The notes under the pieces: generated by a model
Told to the model about the DNA's origin: nothing
The model's input: the letters and a program-made list of their open reading frames with translations, nothing else
The model's database searches: none
Translations under genes and position numbers: made by a program
Part shown: one piece after another, positions 30,993 to 40,111 of the stretch
Layout: the number at the start of each line of letters is the position of its first letter
Position numbering within the stretch: the first letter of the stretch is position 1
NCBI GenBank assembly: GCA_019114445.1
Contig: DXFL01000019.1
Span: 1-64,000 of the forward strand
Direction: 5' to 3'
DNA: 64,000 nt
DNA from: Candidatus Barnesiella excrementigallinarum
GTDB lineage: Bacteria; Bacteroidota; Bacteroidia; Bacteroidales; Barnesiellaceae

Positions 30993-31544
30993 TTAAATAT
31001 GTGCTTGCAGATATTCCTCTATTTTTTTCGCAGCATGATGGTACGAAGCCTTCAAGGCTCCTACCGACGTACCCAAAATCTCGGACATATCCTCGTACTT
31101 CATTTCATCGAAATAGCGCATATTAAACACCAGCCTTTGTTTCTCCGGGAGTTGCAAAATAGCCTGTTGCAAGAGTTTTTGAACCCGATCTCCATCGAAA
31201 TAGTCGTCGCTCTCGATACTCGTCAACAGAAAATCGTCGGCATCGTCGGCCGTGAGATTGCGACGTTCCCGCTCTTTGGACAAAAAGGTAAGGGTCTCGT
31301 TCACGGCTATACGATAGAGCCAAGTCGACAACTTAGCATCGCCTCTGAAATATTCTATACTTCCCCAAGCTTTCAAAAAAGTATTTTGCAACAAATCGTT
31401 GGCATCGTCGTGCGAAAGTACCATTTTTCTGATTTGCCAATATAACGGCTCGCTATACCGCGCCACCACCCGGGCGAACGCCTGTCGCACAGTCGCCGGG
31501 TTTTGCAGTTGCTCGATGACAATCTCTTCGTTATATTCCTGCAT
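30993..31544 (-). CDS. ECF-type RNA polymerase sigma factor
   Basis: VLSHDDANDLLQNTFLKAWGSIEYFRGDAKLSTWLYRIAVNETLTFLSKE and LPEKQRLVFNMRYFDEMKYEDMSEILGTSVGALKASYHHA. Confidence 0.94.
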   Translation of the reverse strand: MQEYNEEIVIEQLQNPATVRQAFARVVARYSEPLYWQIRKMVLSHDDANDLLQNTFLKAWGSIEYFRGDAKLSTWLYRIAVNETLTFLSKERERRNLTADDADDFLLTSIESDDYFDGDRVQKLLQQAILQLPEKQRLVFNMRYFDEMKYEDMSEILGTSVGALKASYHHAAKKIEEYLQAHI

Positions 31545-31660
31545 AATCTCTTTTTTTCGGGGGATAAAGATACACAGAGGCTTGGGTTTATTCCTAATAT
31601 CTTTGGCTCTTTTTTGTTATTTTTATCATTAGATTAGTTGCAATTGTTTTTATCCATTAC

Positions 31661-31668
31661 TTTTGTAA
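31661..31668 (+). promoter_or_regulatory. -7 box TACTTTTG for the ZIP transporter gene (coordinate approximate)
   Basis: TAnnTTTG match about 75 bp upstream of the start codon. Confidence 0.45.
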
Positions 31669-31737
31669 ACCGGGAACGGAAACCATGTCCAGTGGTTGGA
31701 CCGCTGGCAAATACAAAACCCATTTGTACCTTATTGT

Positions 31738-32532
31738 ATGCAAACAGATTCTATACTTTTAGCATTTATCCTAACCATGATTGCCGGCCTTTCGACCGGA
31801 GTAGGGAGTTTTATCGCCTTCTTTGCCAAACGCACCAATACCAAGTTCCTTTCGGCGGCATTGGGCTTCTCGGCCGGCGTGATGGTTTATATCTCGTTTA
31901 TGGAATTAATGCCAGAAGCATTGGGTATGCTCAGCGAGAATTTCGGGGCCCGCCTATCAAACATCTATATGTTAATGGCTTTCTTTGCGGGCACATCGTT
32001 CATCGCCCTAATAGACTTTCTTATCCCCGAGGACGAAAACCCGCACGAAATTCACCGGGTAGAAGAACTTTCGGGGCAACAGCGGTTACAACGTACCGGA
32101 ATATTGATGGCTTTGGCCATCGGCATTCACAATTTCCCGGAGGGGCTCGCCACATTCGCCTCGGCATTGGGAAACATCGACATTGCCATACCCATTGTCA
32201 TTGCCATTGCTATCCATAATATCCCGGAGGGGATTGCCGTCTCTGTCCCCATCTACCAAGCTACCGGCAGCCGCAAAAAGGCATTTTGGTATTCCCTGCT
32301 GTCGGGTATGGCCGAACCGGTGGGAGCCATCATCGGATTTCTATTCCTGCTGCCGTTTTGGACACCTACCATTCACGCCCTACTGCTGGCTTTCGTATCA
32401 GGAATCATGATTTTCATCTCGTTCGACGAACTGCTGCCGGGTGCCGAAAAATACGGGCACCATCACTACGGGATAGGAGGTGTCATTACCGGTATGGCTG
32501 TTATGGCTGTAAGCCTGCTGTTCTTTATCTGA
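31738..32532 (+). CDS. zupT: ZIP family zinc/metal transporter (ZupT-like)
   Basis: GIHNFPEGLATFASALGN and AIAIHNIPEGIAVSVPIYQATGSRKKAF; start chosen at MQTDSILLAF. Confidence 0.92.
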   Translation: MQTDSILLAFILTMIAGLSTGVGSFIAFFAKRTNTKFLSAALGFSAGVMVYISFMELMPEALGMLSENFGARLSNIYMLMAFFAGTSFIALIDFLIPEDENPHEIHRVEELSGQQRLQRTGILMALAIGIHNFPEGLATFASALGNIDIAIPIVIAIAIHNIPEGIAVSVPIYQATGSRKKAFWYSLLSGMAEPVGAIIGFLFLLPFWTPTIHALLLAFVSGIMIFISFDELLPGAEKYGHHHYGIGGVITGMAVMAVSLLFFI

Positions 32533-32631
32533 AAAATCACTATTATTGATGATTGCAGGAGATTTTTTTCTCGCATTACTTTGTTATCTATATTAACGAA
32601 GATACAAACTGCTGTCAGGTAATTAAGATTT

Positions 32632-35031
32632 ATGAAAAATTTTCTGCTTCCTCTCTTATGGGGAACATGGCTCCTTCCTGTGATGGGAATGCCTTTGTCG
32701 GCAACTACCGACTCATTAGGAAACCGAACGTACAACCTCAGTGCGGTAACCATCATCAGCACTCCCAAATGGGAATCGAAACTATTTGAGTTTCCCGGAT
32801 CGATTACGTATCTCGATACCCGGCAAATCGACGAGATGAATATCCACTCGGTAAAAGACATTTCTACGGTCGTACCCAACCTTTTCATTCCCAACTACGG
32901 CTCCAAACTCATCTCCTCGGCCTATATCCGAGGGATCGGGTCGCGTATCAACTCACCGGCTGTGGGGCTTTACGTAAACAATGTTCCCTATTTGGACAAA
33001 AGTGCCTTCGATTTCGATTTTATCGACATTGCCGATATAGAGGTATTGAAAGGCCCTCAGGGAACACTTTACGGCAGAAATACAATGGCCGGACTTGTCA
33101 ATATACAAACCATTTCGCCTTTGGAAAAACAAGGGTCGAAGGTAAAACTAAGTTTCGGCAACTACAACTTGTGGGGAGTCGCCGCCAGTACCAGTCAAAA
33201 GGTTACCGACGATTTGGCGTTCTCGGTAAATGCCCGCTATCGTGCCGACGACGGCTATTTCAAAAACTCATTTACCAAGAGGAATAGCGGGAGCACCCGC
33301 TCAGGCGGAGGCCGTGTGCAAATAGACTGGCGGGTAAACCGTCAATGGAAGTTGAGTTTCAGCGGCGACTACGAAGGGAGCGACCAACAGGGGTATCCCT
33401 ATGCCTACTACGACCAAACTCAGGGAAAAGCCGGAGACATCGGCTATAACGACGAGGCATCGTACCGCCGCGACCTTTTCACCTCGGGCTTATCGGCTCA
33501 ATATATCGACGAGCGTTTTATCTTCACGTCGACAACCGGATACCAGTATCTCGACGACGATATGCACCTCGACCAAGACTTTACGCCGCTTTCGGTCTTT
33601 ACCCTGCAACAAAAACAAAAAATGCACGCGGTTTCGCAAGAGTTCGTTTTCAAATCGCATAAGGGGAAACGATGGGAATGGGTAGGCGGCGTGTTCGGCT
33701 TTTACCAAAACACACGCACAAACGGCCCGGTCGATTTCAAGAAAGATGGTATAGATTTACTCATCACCCGGCAAACCAACGAGCAACTGGCAGCCCTTAA
33801 ACAAAATCCCGCATTGGCGAATATGCCCGATATTTCGATTGCCATCGACAACGAAAACCTCTATATCGACGGCATTTACAAAACCCCGGCTTACGGGGCA
33901 GCCGCGTTCGGACAAACGACACTCAACCGTATCTTTGTCGACGGATTATCGGCAACCGTAGGATTGCGTATCGACTACGAACACAACCAAATCCATCATC
34001 ACACTCATGCCACGCAGGAGTTGTCGGGGAAAGCCAACGTATCGATCAATGCCGGGGGACACCCCATCACCATACAGCAACCCTTTGCCCTACCCCTCGG
34101 TATCGATGGGAAAGAATCGATGCACGCCATCGAATTATCACCCAAGTTCGAGCTAAAATATGCCATCGGGAACAAAAGTTTCATCTATGCCTCGGCAACC
34201 CGGGGATACCGTTCCGGAGGATATAATTTCCAAATGTTTTCCAACCTCATACAATCGCAAATCCGCACCAGCATGATGAGCGAATTGATGAAAAACATGG
34301 GCGGCGGGACAGGCAACGACAGTCGCCCCGTCGCAAGCCGGGCATCGGGGATGCCCTCTTTCGAAACACCCGACGTAAAACAAGCCATCTCTTACAAACC
34401 CGAACACAGTTGGAACTACGAAATTGGAGGCCGCTCGCAGCTCATCGACAATCGCCTGTTTACCGACTTGGCTCTGTTCTATATCGATTGCCACGACCAG
34501 CAAATCGCCGCCGTAAGCGGATATGGCCGCGTCACCAAAAATTCGGGGCGTACTGCCAGCTACGGGTTGGAAGCCTCGCTACGGGCAACCCCCACCAACA
34601 GAATCCTGTTATCGGCATCATACGGCTATACCCACGCTACTTTCAAAGAGTATAACGACGGTACAAACGACTATGCCGGCAACTTCGTACCCTTTGCCCC
34701 GGCTCACACACTGGCGCTTTCGGGGGCTTACACGCTGCCTATCGACAAGGCTACCGACGTGACCTTCGACCTGCAATATTTAGGGCAAGGGAAAATATAC
34801 TGGACCGAAGCAAACAATGCAGCACAAAACTTCTACGGATTGGTAAATGCATCGATTCTGCTTTCGGGGAAATATGCCGATTTGAAACTTTGGGGCAGGA
34901 ACCTGCTGAATCGACATTATCAAGCATTTTACTTCGAAACGATGAACGCCGAAAACCTATCGGAGCCCAACAGTTTTATTCAACAGGGGAGGCCAATGAC
35001 TTTCGGGGTCGACATTACCCTTAAATTCTGA
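32632..35031 (+). CDS. TonB-dependent receptor
   Basis: Plug domain (SAYIRGIGSRINSPAVGLYVNNVPYLD, IEVLKGPQGTLYGRNTMAGLVNIQT) and barrel; last residue Phe; no SusD-like gene adjacent. Confidence 0.92.
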   Translation: MKNFLLPLLWGTWLLPVMGMPLSATTDSLGNRTYNLSAVTIISTPKWESKLFEFPGSITYLDTRQIDEMNIHSVKDISTVVPNLFIPNYGSKLISSAYIRGIGSRINSPAVGLYVNNVPYLDKSAFDFDFIDIADIEVLKGPQGTLYGRNTMAGLVNIQTISPLEKQGSKVKLSFGNYNLWGVAASTSQKVTDDLAFSVNARYRADDGYFKNSFTKRNSGSTRSGGGRVQIDWRVNRQWKLSFSGDYEGSDQQGYPYAYYDQTQGKAGDIGYNDEASYRRDLFTSGLSAQYIDERFIFTSTTGYQYLDDDMHLDQDFTPLSVFTLQQKQKMHAVSQEFVFKSHKGKRWEWVGGVFGFYQNTRTNGPVDFKKDGIDLLITRQTNEQLAALKQNPALANMPDISIAIDNENLYIDGIYKTPAYGAAAFGQTTLNRIFVDGLSATVGLRIDYEHNQIHHHTHATQELSGKANVSINAGGHPITIQQPFALPLGIDGKESMHAIELSPKFELKYAIGNKSFIYASATRGYRSGGYNFQMFSNLIQSQIRTSMMSELMKNMGGGTGNDSRPVASRASGMPSFETPDVKQAISYKPEHSWNYEIGGRSQLIDNRLFTDLALFYIDCHDQQIAAVSGYGRVTKNSGRTASYGLEASLRATPTNRILLSASYGYTHATFKEYNDGTNDYAGNFVPFAPAHTLALSGAYTLPIDKATDVTFDLQYLGQGKIYWTEANNAAQNFYGLVNASILLSGKYADLKLWGRNLLNRHYQAFYFETMNAENLSEPNSFIQQGRPMTFGVDITLKF

Positions 35032-35037
35032 CAAAAC

Positions 35038-35076
35038 CAAACACCCCCTCGTTATAAACACGAAGGGGCGTTTGGG
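35038..35076. terminator. Bidirectional hairpin between convergent genes
   Basis: CAAACACCCCCTCG ... CGAAGGGGCGTTTG. Confidence 0.6.
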
Positions 35077-35110
35077 TATCTCGTCTTATCGATTCCAAAA
35101 GGCAGTCCGT

Positions 35111-36088
35111 TTAGTAGCCCAATGCTACATTGTCGATCCAAAAAACGCTGCCCAATCCGCCGACATACGCCGTGCCACAAGTGGCCGAAGCCATCACGAG
35201 CATATGGGTAACCGGCTCGTCGGCCGCTCCCCAACCCACTTCGATAACCGGTACCAGTTTCCCTTTGCTGTTCCGGCAATAATAGGCACTCTCCTCAGAG
35301 ATAAGTCCCATATAGGGTTTATAAAAAGACTTTCCGGTAATATCGCCATAGTAAATGGGAATGGAATGCCCATTTACCCAATCGGGAGTACTTTTCACAT
35401 ATCGTTCCCGACCGGTTCCCACACGATGGGCATATACGTTTCCGTCGGCATCTTCCCACCGATGCTGCAACAAAATATACACCTCGGCACTATCCCGGCC
35501 GGGGAGTTTCTTGCGGGGGCTGAATCCGGTCGATTGCGTACGGAAATCGTCGGGCGAAGCCTTATATTTATAATCGAAAATCAACCTGACCGGCCGTTTG
35601 GTAAAAGGGATTCCCATCTCCATCTTGCTATATGGGTCGTTTGTAGAACGTATAGGCTCATCGATTTCGCCCAAGAAAATACTACCGCTCACCAACACAT
35701 GGAGATTCATCAATCCCAACACGCAACAATCTTCGATAACCGTTTCCATGCGGGCACACGTCCCTCCATCGGCTCGTTTTTCGGGACGCACGGTGTTACT
35801 GGTCTTTATCACACCCATCACATTGGCCATCACATTGGACGAAGCCCACGGCGAACCGCCCATATTTTTGTATGCCTTATTCCCCTTGATATAACGGGTG
35901 GGAGCAATAGCATAGACCATTTTTGTCTTGCCTCCCAACAAAGCCGACTCCTTTATTTCGCGGGTAACCCACTGTTCGAAATCACCAAAAGCAATGGGCT
36001 CGACCCGTTGTGCCGACAATCCACACACACTTCCCAAAGCCAAAACCGCCGTAAGAAAAACGCTTTCTCTTATCTTCTTCATCTCCAT
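35111..36088 (-). CDS. Secreted PCMD-like (putative carbohydrate metabolism domain) protein
   Basis: Signal peptide; FGDFEQWVTREIKES and TRPVRLIFDYKYK-like beta-sandwich region ending FWIDNVALGY. Confidence 0.6.
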   Translation of the reverse strand: MEMKKIRESVFLTAVLALGSVCGLSAQRVEPIAFGDFEQWVTREIKESALLGGKTKMVYAIAPTRYIKGNKAYKNMGGSPWASSNVMANVMGVIKTSNTVRPEKRADGGTCARMETVIEDCCVLGLMNLHVLVSGSIFLGEIDEPIRSTNDPYSKMEMGIPFTKRPVRLIFDYKYKASPDDFRTQSTGFSPRKKLPGRDSAEVYILLQHRWEDADGNVYAHRVGTGRERYVKSTPDWVNGHSIPIYYGDITGKSFYKPYMGLISEESAYYCRNSKGKLVPVIEVGWGAADEPVTHMLVMASATCGTAYVGGLGSVFWIDNVALGY

Positions 36089-36290
36089 TCATCAAATATA
36101 TCTTTTACAAAATTATATCCTCTATCGGTATATTTCCGTCAATTATCTATTTTTAATATTCAAAACCCTTCATTCTTGTTAAAACAATCGATTAATTGCC
36201 TTGTTCATTCACAAAATGTATCTTTTTGTAAAAGAACGCTCCGTTTCGGAAAAGTAGTTTAAATTAAATTTCATCTCTCCGATTTTTACC

Positions 36291-36298
36291 TATTTTTG
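36291..36298 (+). promoter_or_regulatory. -7 box TATTTTTG for the steroid-reductase-like operon
   Basis: TAnnTTTG match 43 bp upstream of the first start codon. Confidence 0.45.
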
Positions 36299-36341
36299 TA
36301 AAAAGATTATCCATATTATTTATTTAACTCGAAAAACACGA

Positions 36342-37118
36342 ATGGACACAACTTTTTTATTCAATATTTTCTTAATCGTCATGGCTGTCACAGCCCTCAT
36401 CGTTTTTATTGCTTTATATTTTGTTAATGCAGGTTATGGTATGTTTTTCGACAAAAAATGGGGACTGTCACTCTCCAACCGTATCGGCTGGATACTCATG
36501 GAAGCCCCCGTATTTATTGCCATGACTTTCCTTTGGATATTCGCACCCGACGAATATCGTTTCGACCCGGTGCGGATTGTATTTCTGCTCCTGTTTCAAC
36601 TCCACTATTTCCAACGCTCATTCATATTTCCTTTCCTCATCAAAGGGAACAGCCGTATGCCATTGAGCATCATAAGTATGGGGGTTATATTCAACTTGCT
36701 CAACGCACTCATGCAAGGCGGGTGGATTTTCTATATCTCGCCGCTCGACTACTATACCCCCGAATGGTTCAGTTCACCCCAATTCATCATCGGGACCATT
36801 GTCTTCTTGGCCGGTATGTTCATCAATATCCAATCCGACTCCATCATACGCCACCTGCGCAACCCTGGTGACCGTCGCCACTATATCCCCCGAGGCGGAA
36901 TGTTCCGCTGGGTATCGTCGGCCAACTATTTCGGCGAATGGCTCGAATGGGTGGGATTCGCCATTCTCACTTGGTCGTGGGCCGGAGCCGTATTCGCATG
37001 GTGGACTTTCGCCAACCTCGCCCCTCGTTCGGCCGCACTTTACAAGCGGTACACCCAAGAGTTCGGCGAAGAATTTACCCAAGAAAAACGAAAACGAATA
37101 ATTCCTTTTATCTATTGA
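36342..37118 (+). CDS. 3-oxo-5-alpha-steroid 4-dehydrogenase (steroid 5-alpha-reductase, SRD5A family)
   Basis: Polytopic; LLFQLHYFQRSFIFPFLIKGNSRMPL, LAGMFINIQSDSIIRHLRNPGDRRHYIPRGGMFRWVSSANYFGEWLEWVGFAILTWSWAGAVFAWWTFANLAPRS, KRIIPFIY. Confidence 0.93.
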   Translation: MDTTFLFNIFLIVMAVTALIVFIALYFVNAGYGMFFDKKWGLSLSNRIGWILMEAPVFIAMTFLWIFAPDEYRFDPVRIVFLLLFQLHYFQRSFIFPFLIKGNSRMPLSIISMGVIFNLLNALMQGGWIFYISPLDYYTPEWFSSPQFIIGTIVFLAGMFINIQSDSIIRHLRNPGDRRHYIPRGGMFRWVSSANYFGEWLEWVGFAILTWSWAGAVFAWWTFANLAPRSAALYKRYTQEFGEEFTQEKRKRIIPFIY

Positions 37119-37122
37119 TAAC

Positions 37123-38370
37123 ATGGCTAACGAAAAATATCCAAACTCACGGCTTTTCACACCCGCCTCGATAGGCCCCGTGACACTGAGAAACCGAACC
37201 ATACGGTCGGCTGCTTTCGAAGGTATGTGCGAGAACAACGCCCCTACCGAACAACTTTACAACTACCATCGCAGCGTAGCTGCCGGAGGAATAGGCATGA
37301 CTACACTCGCCTACGCCTCGGTTACCCGCAACGGGCTCTCGTTCAAGAGCCAACTATGGATGCGCCCCGAAATCGTAAAACCCTTGCGCCGCATTACCGA
37401 TGCCATTCATGCCGAAGGTGCCAAAGCCTCCATTCAGTTGGGGCACTGCGGCAATATGTCGCATCGCAGCACTGCCGGACAGATACCCATATCGGCTTCG
37501 ACCGGGTTCAACCTCTACTCGCCCACCTTCATGCGCGGTATGCATAAAGACGAAATCGTGGCGATGGCCAAATCGTTTGGCGATGCTGTAAATACCGCCC
37601 GCGATGCCGGATTCGACGCCGTAGAAATCCACGCCGGACACGGCTACCTCATCAGCCAGTTCCTGTCACCCTATACCAACCATCGCCGCGACGAATACGG
37701 CGGATCGCTCGACAACCGTATGCGATTCATGCGTATGTGCATGGAACAGGTGATGAAAGCCGCCGGCAACGATATGGCGGTTATCGTAAAGACCAATATG
37801 CGCGACGGATTCAAAGGGGGTATCGAAATCGACGAAGGACTACTCATCGCCCGCGAGCTGGAACAACTGGGAGCCCATGCCCTCGTGTTGAGCGGCGGTT
37901 TTGTAAGCAAGGCACCCATGTATGTCATGCGAGGCGAAATGCCCATCACTACCCTCACTTACTACATGAAGACCTTGTGGCTCAAATACGGCGTGAAAAT
38001 GGCCGGCCGGTTTATGATACCCAAAGTCCCGTTCCGCGAAGCCTATTTCCTCGACGACGCCCTCAAATTCCGCGAAGCATTAAAATTACCGCTTATCTAT
38101 GTGGGAGGATTGGTGGCACGGCCGGCCATCGAAAAAGTCCTCGACCACGGATTTGAATTTATACAGATGGGACGCGCGCTCATCAACGAGCCCGACTTTG
38201 TCAATCGCATGAAAAACGAAAGCGAAGAGCGATGCGGCTGCGACCATACCAACTACTGCATAGCCCGTATGTACTCGATCGATATGGCTTGCCACAAACA
38301 CCTCGAAGGCCAACTGCCTCCCTGCATTGTCAAAGAAATAGAAAAAATTCACCGTAATGACTCGAAATAA
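37123..38370 (+). CDS. NADH:flavin oxidoreductase, Old Yellow Enzyme family, single TIM-barrel domain
   Basis: LFTPASIGPVTLRNRTIRSA, AVEIHAGHGYLISQFLSPYTNHRRDEYGGSLDNRMRF and C-terminal CGCDHTNYCIARMYSIDMAC. Confidence 0.93.
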   Translation: MANEKYPNSRLFTPASIGPVTLRNRTIRSAAFEGMCENNAPTEQLYNYHRSVAAGGIGMTTLAYASVTRNGLSFKSQLWMRPEIVKPLRRITDAIHAEGAKASIQLGHCGNMSHRSTAGQIPISASTGFNLYSPTFMRGMHKDEIVAMAKSFGDAVNTARDAGFDAVEIHAGHGYLISQFLSPYTNHRRDEYGGSLDNRMRFMRMCMEQVMKAAGNDMAVIVKTNMRDGFKGGIEIDEGLLIARELEQLGAHALVLSGGFVSKAPMYVMRGEMPITTLTYYMKTLWLKYGVKMAGRFMIPKVPFREAYFLDDALKFREALKLPLIYVGGLVARPAIEKVLDHGFEFIQMGRALINEPDFVNRMKNESEERCGCDHTNYCIARMYSIDMACHKHLEGQLPPCIVKEIEKIHRNDSK

Positions 38371-39154
38371 AGATTTCTCGTCGTACACGGCACTCGTTAC
38401 CGGAGCCAGTTCGGGCATAGGGCTCGAATTTGCCCGGCAACTGGCCGCCCGAAAAGTGAAGCTGGTCTTAGTCAGTATCGACCGCGAAGAGCTCGAACAG
38501 CAGGCCGAAGCGATTCACGCCGAGTTCGGCGTTCCCGTCGAAACCCGTTGCATGGATTTGGCCCGCCAAGAATCGGCCGACGAGCTCTACCGCTACTGCC
38601 GGGAAAAAGGCAAGACCGTCGACATACTCATTAACAACGCCGGGATCTTTTCTCTCCGAAAAATAACCGATACCGACCCGGAGAAAATCGAAACCATGCT
38701 GCAACTACACATCGGTACCGTTACCCGCTTATCCCGCCTCTTTGCCAACGATATGTGCAACCGGCGTTGCGGGTACATACTCAATATGTCGTCGCTCTCA
38801 TGCTGGACACCCTACCCCGGTATCGCACTCTATACGGCCACCAAAGCCTACATTCGCGTATTCACCCGGGCACTGGCTTATGAGCTGCACGATTATGGGG
38901 TGAAAGTCACCGTCGTGTGCCCCGGCGGTGTAGCTACCGGACTATACGGATTGCCTCCCCGGCTGTTGAAATTAGGGGTAAGGCTGGGAGTGCTCATGCC
39001 CCCCCAAAAGATGGTGCGGAAATCGCTCAATGCCCTCTTCCGAGGCAAAAAGCAACTGATTCCCGGCCTGTTCAACCGTTTTCTCATTCCGTTGGCAGCC
39101 ATCATGCCTACTCGGATTCGTCTCATTGTCAAACACCGTATGCTCGATGAATAA
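38357..39154 (+). CDS. Short-chain dehydrogenase/reductase (hydroxysteroid dehydrogenase-like)
   Basis: VTGASSGIGLEFA, LINNAG, MSSLSCWTPYPGIALYTATKAY and VCPGGVATGLYG; overlaps the upstream gene by 14 bp. Confidence 0.92.
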   Translation: MTRNKDFSSYTALVTGASSGIGLEFARQLAARKVKLVLVSIDREELEQQAEAIHAEFGVPVETRCMDLARQESADELYRYCREKGKTVDILINNAGIFSLRKITDTDPEKIETMLQLHIGTVTRLSRLFANDMCNRRCGYILNMSSLSCWTPYPGIALYTATKAYIRVFTRALAYELHDYGVKVTVVCPGGVATGLYGLPPRLLKLGVRLGVLMPPQKMVRKSLNALFRGKKQLIPGLFNRFLIPLAAIMPTRIRLIVKHRMLDE

Positions 39155-40013
39155 AGACTACTACATCGTTACGGGAGCCAGCGGAAGCATAGGACAAGCC
39201 ATAGCCGAAGCGCTTGCCCAACAAGGGCTGCCTCTGATTTTAGCCTGTCGGAATATGGCTAAATCGGAACCTGTACGGCAACAAATTATCGAAAAAACGG
39301 GGAATAAAGAAGTTAAACTCTTGCCCCTCGATTTGGCCTCGATTCACTCCATTCTCCATTTCGGGGAAATGCTTACCAACGAAGGCTGTTCGATCAAAGC
39401 ACTTATCAACAACGCCGGCGTCATGTGCAAAGATTTCGGGCAAACGACCGACGGGTTCGAAACTACCGTTGGGGTCAACTACATAGGCACCGTACTCCTC
39501 ACCCAACAGCTTATCCCCCTCATGCACCCGGGAAGCCGTATCGTCACCACCACCTCGCTGACACGCTACATCGGGAAAATAGAGCCCTCGTTCTTCGACA
39601 GTATCCCACACGGGTACAAACGGTTCAAGGCATACAGCAAATCGAAACTCGCCCTTACCCTGTACACCGCAAGGCTCGCACAAGAGTTGCAACCTCGGGG
39701 GATTGCCGTCAACGCCGCCGACCCCGGAATCGTCGACTCCGACATGATTACCATGCATTCGTGGGTCGACCCCTTAGCCAATCTCTTTTTCCGCCCCTTC
39801 ATCAGCACACCCCAACAAGGAGCCATCAGCGCAATCTCTGCGGCAAGTTTTCCCGATTCGAGTAAAATTTCAGGCGAAATATTCAACAAAAAACATCACG
39901 CACCCATACCCGCCTCGCTGAAAAACTCGTCACAAACATTATGGTTATGGAACGAAACCGAAAAACTCGTTGCCAAACTATCCGAAAAAACAAAGGCTCA
40001 ACCCCAGTTATAA
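39147..40013 (+). CDS. Short-chain dehydrogenase/reductase (retinol dehydrogenase-like)
   Basis: VTGASGSIGQAIAEAL, LINNAGVM, KAYSKSKLALTLY and ADPGIVDSDM; start overlaps the upstream stop (ATGAATAA). Confidence 0.9.
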   Translation: MNKDYYIVTGASGSIGQAIAEALAQQGLPLILACRNMAKSEPVRQQIIEKTGNKEVKLLPLDLASIHSILHFGEMLTNEGCSIKALINNAGVMCKDFGQTTDGFETTVGVNYIGTVLLTQQLIPLMHPGSRIVTTTSLTRYIGKIEPSFFDSIPHGYKRFKAYSKSKLALTLYTARLAQELQPRGIAVNAADPGIVDSDMITMHSWVDPLANLFFRPFISTPQQGAISAISAASFPDSSKISGEIFNKKHHAPIPASLKNSSQTLWLWNETEKLVAKLSEKTKAQPQL

Positions 40014-40080
40014 CTCACAAATCGGTTTTCATACATTCGGATTTTTTCATCAAATTTATAAACAGAATGAAATTGATAAT

Positions 40081-40111
40081 TTTGTTTTCTCAATAAAAAA
40101 TATTATCTTTG
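40081..40111 (+). promoter_or_regulatory. Promoter TTTG-N19-TATCTTTG for the candidate sRNA
   Basis: -33-like TTTG at 40081-40084, 19 nt spacer, -7 box TATCTTTG at 40104-40111. Confidence 0.55.

Noticed and set aside
35072-36262. 396-aa plus-strand ORF opposite the PCMD-like gene
   Set aside because: Shadow ORF; the minus-strand product has a signal peptide and plausible fold.
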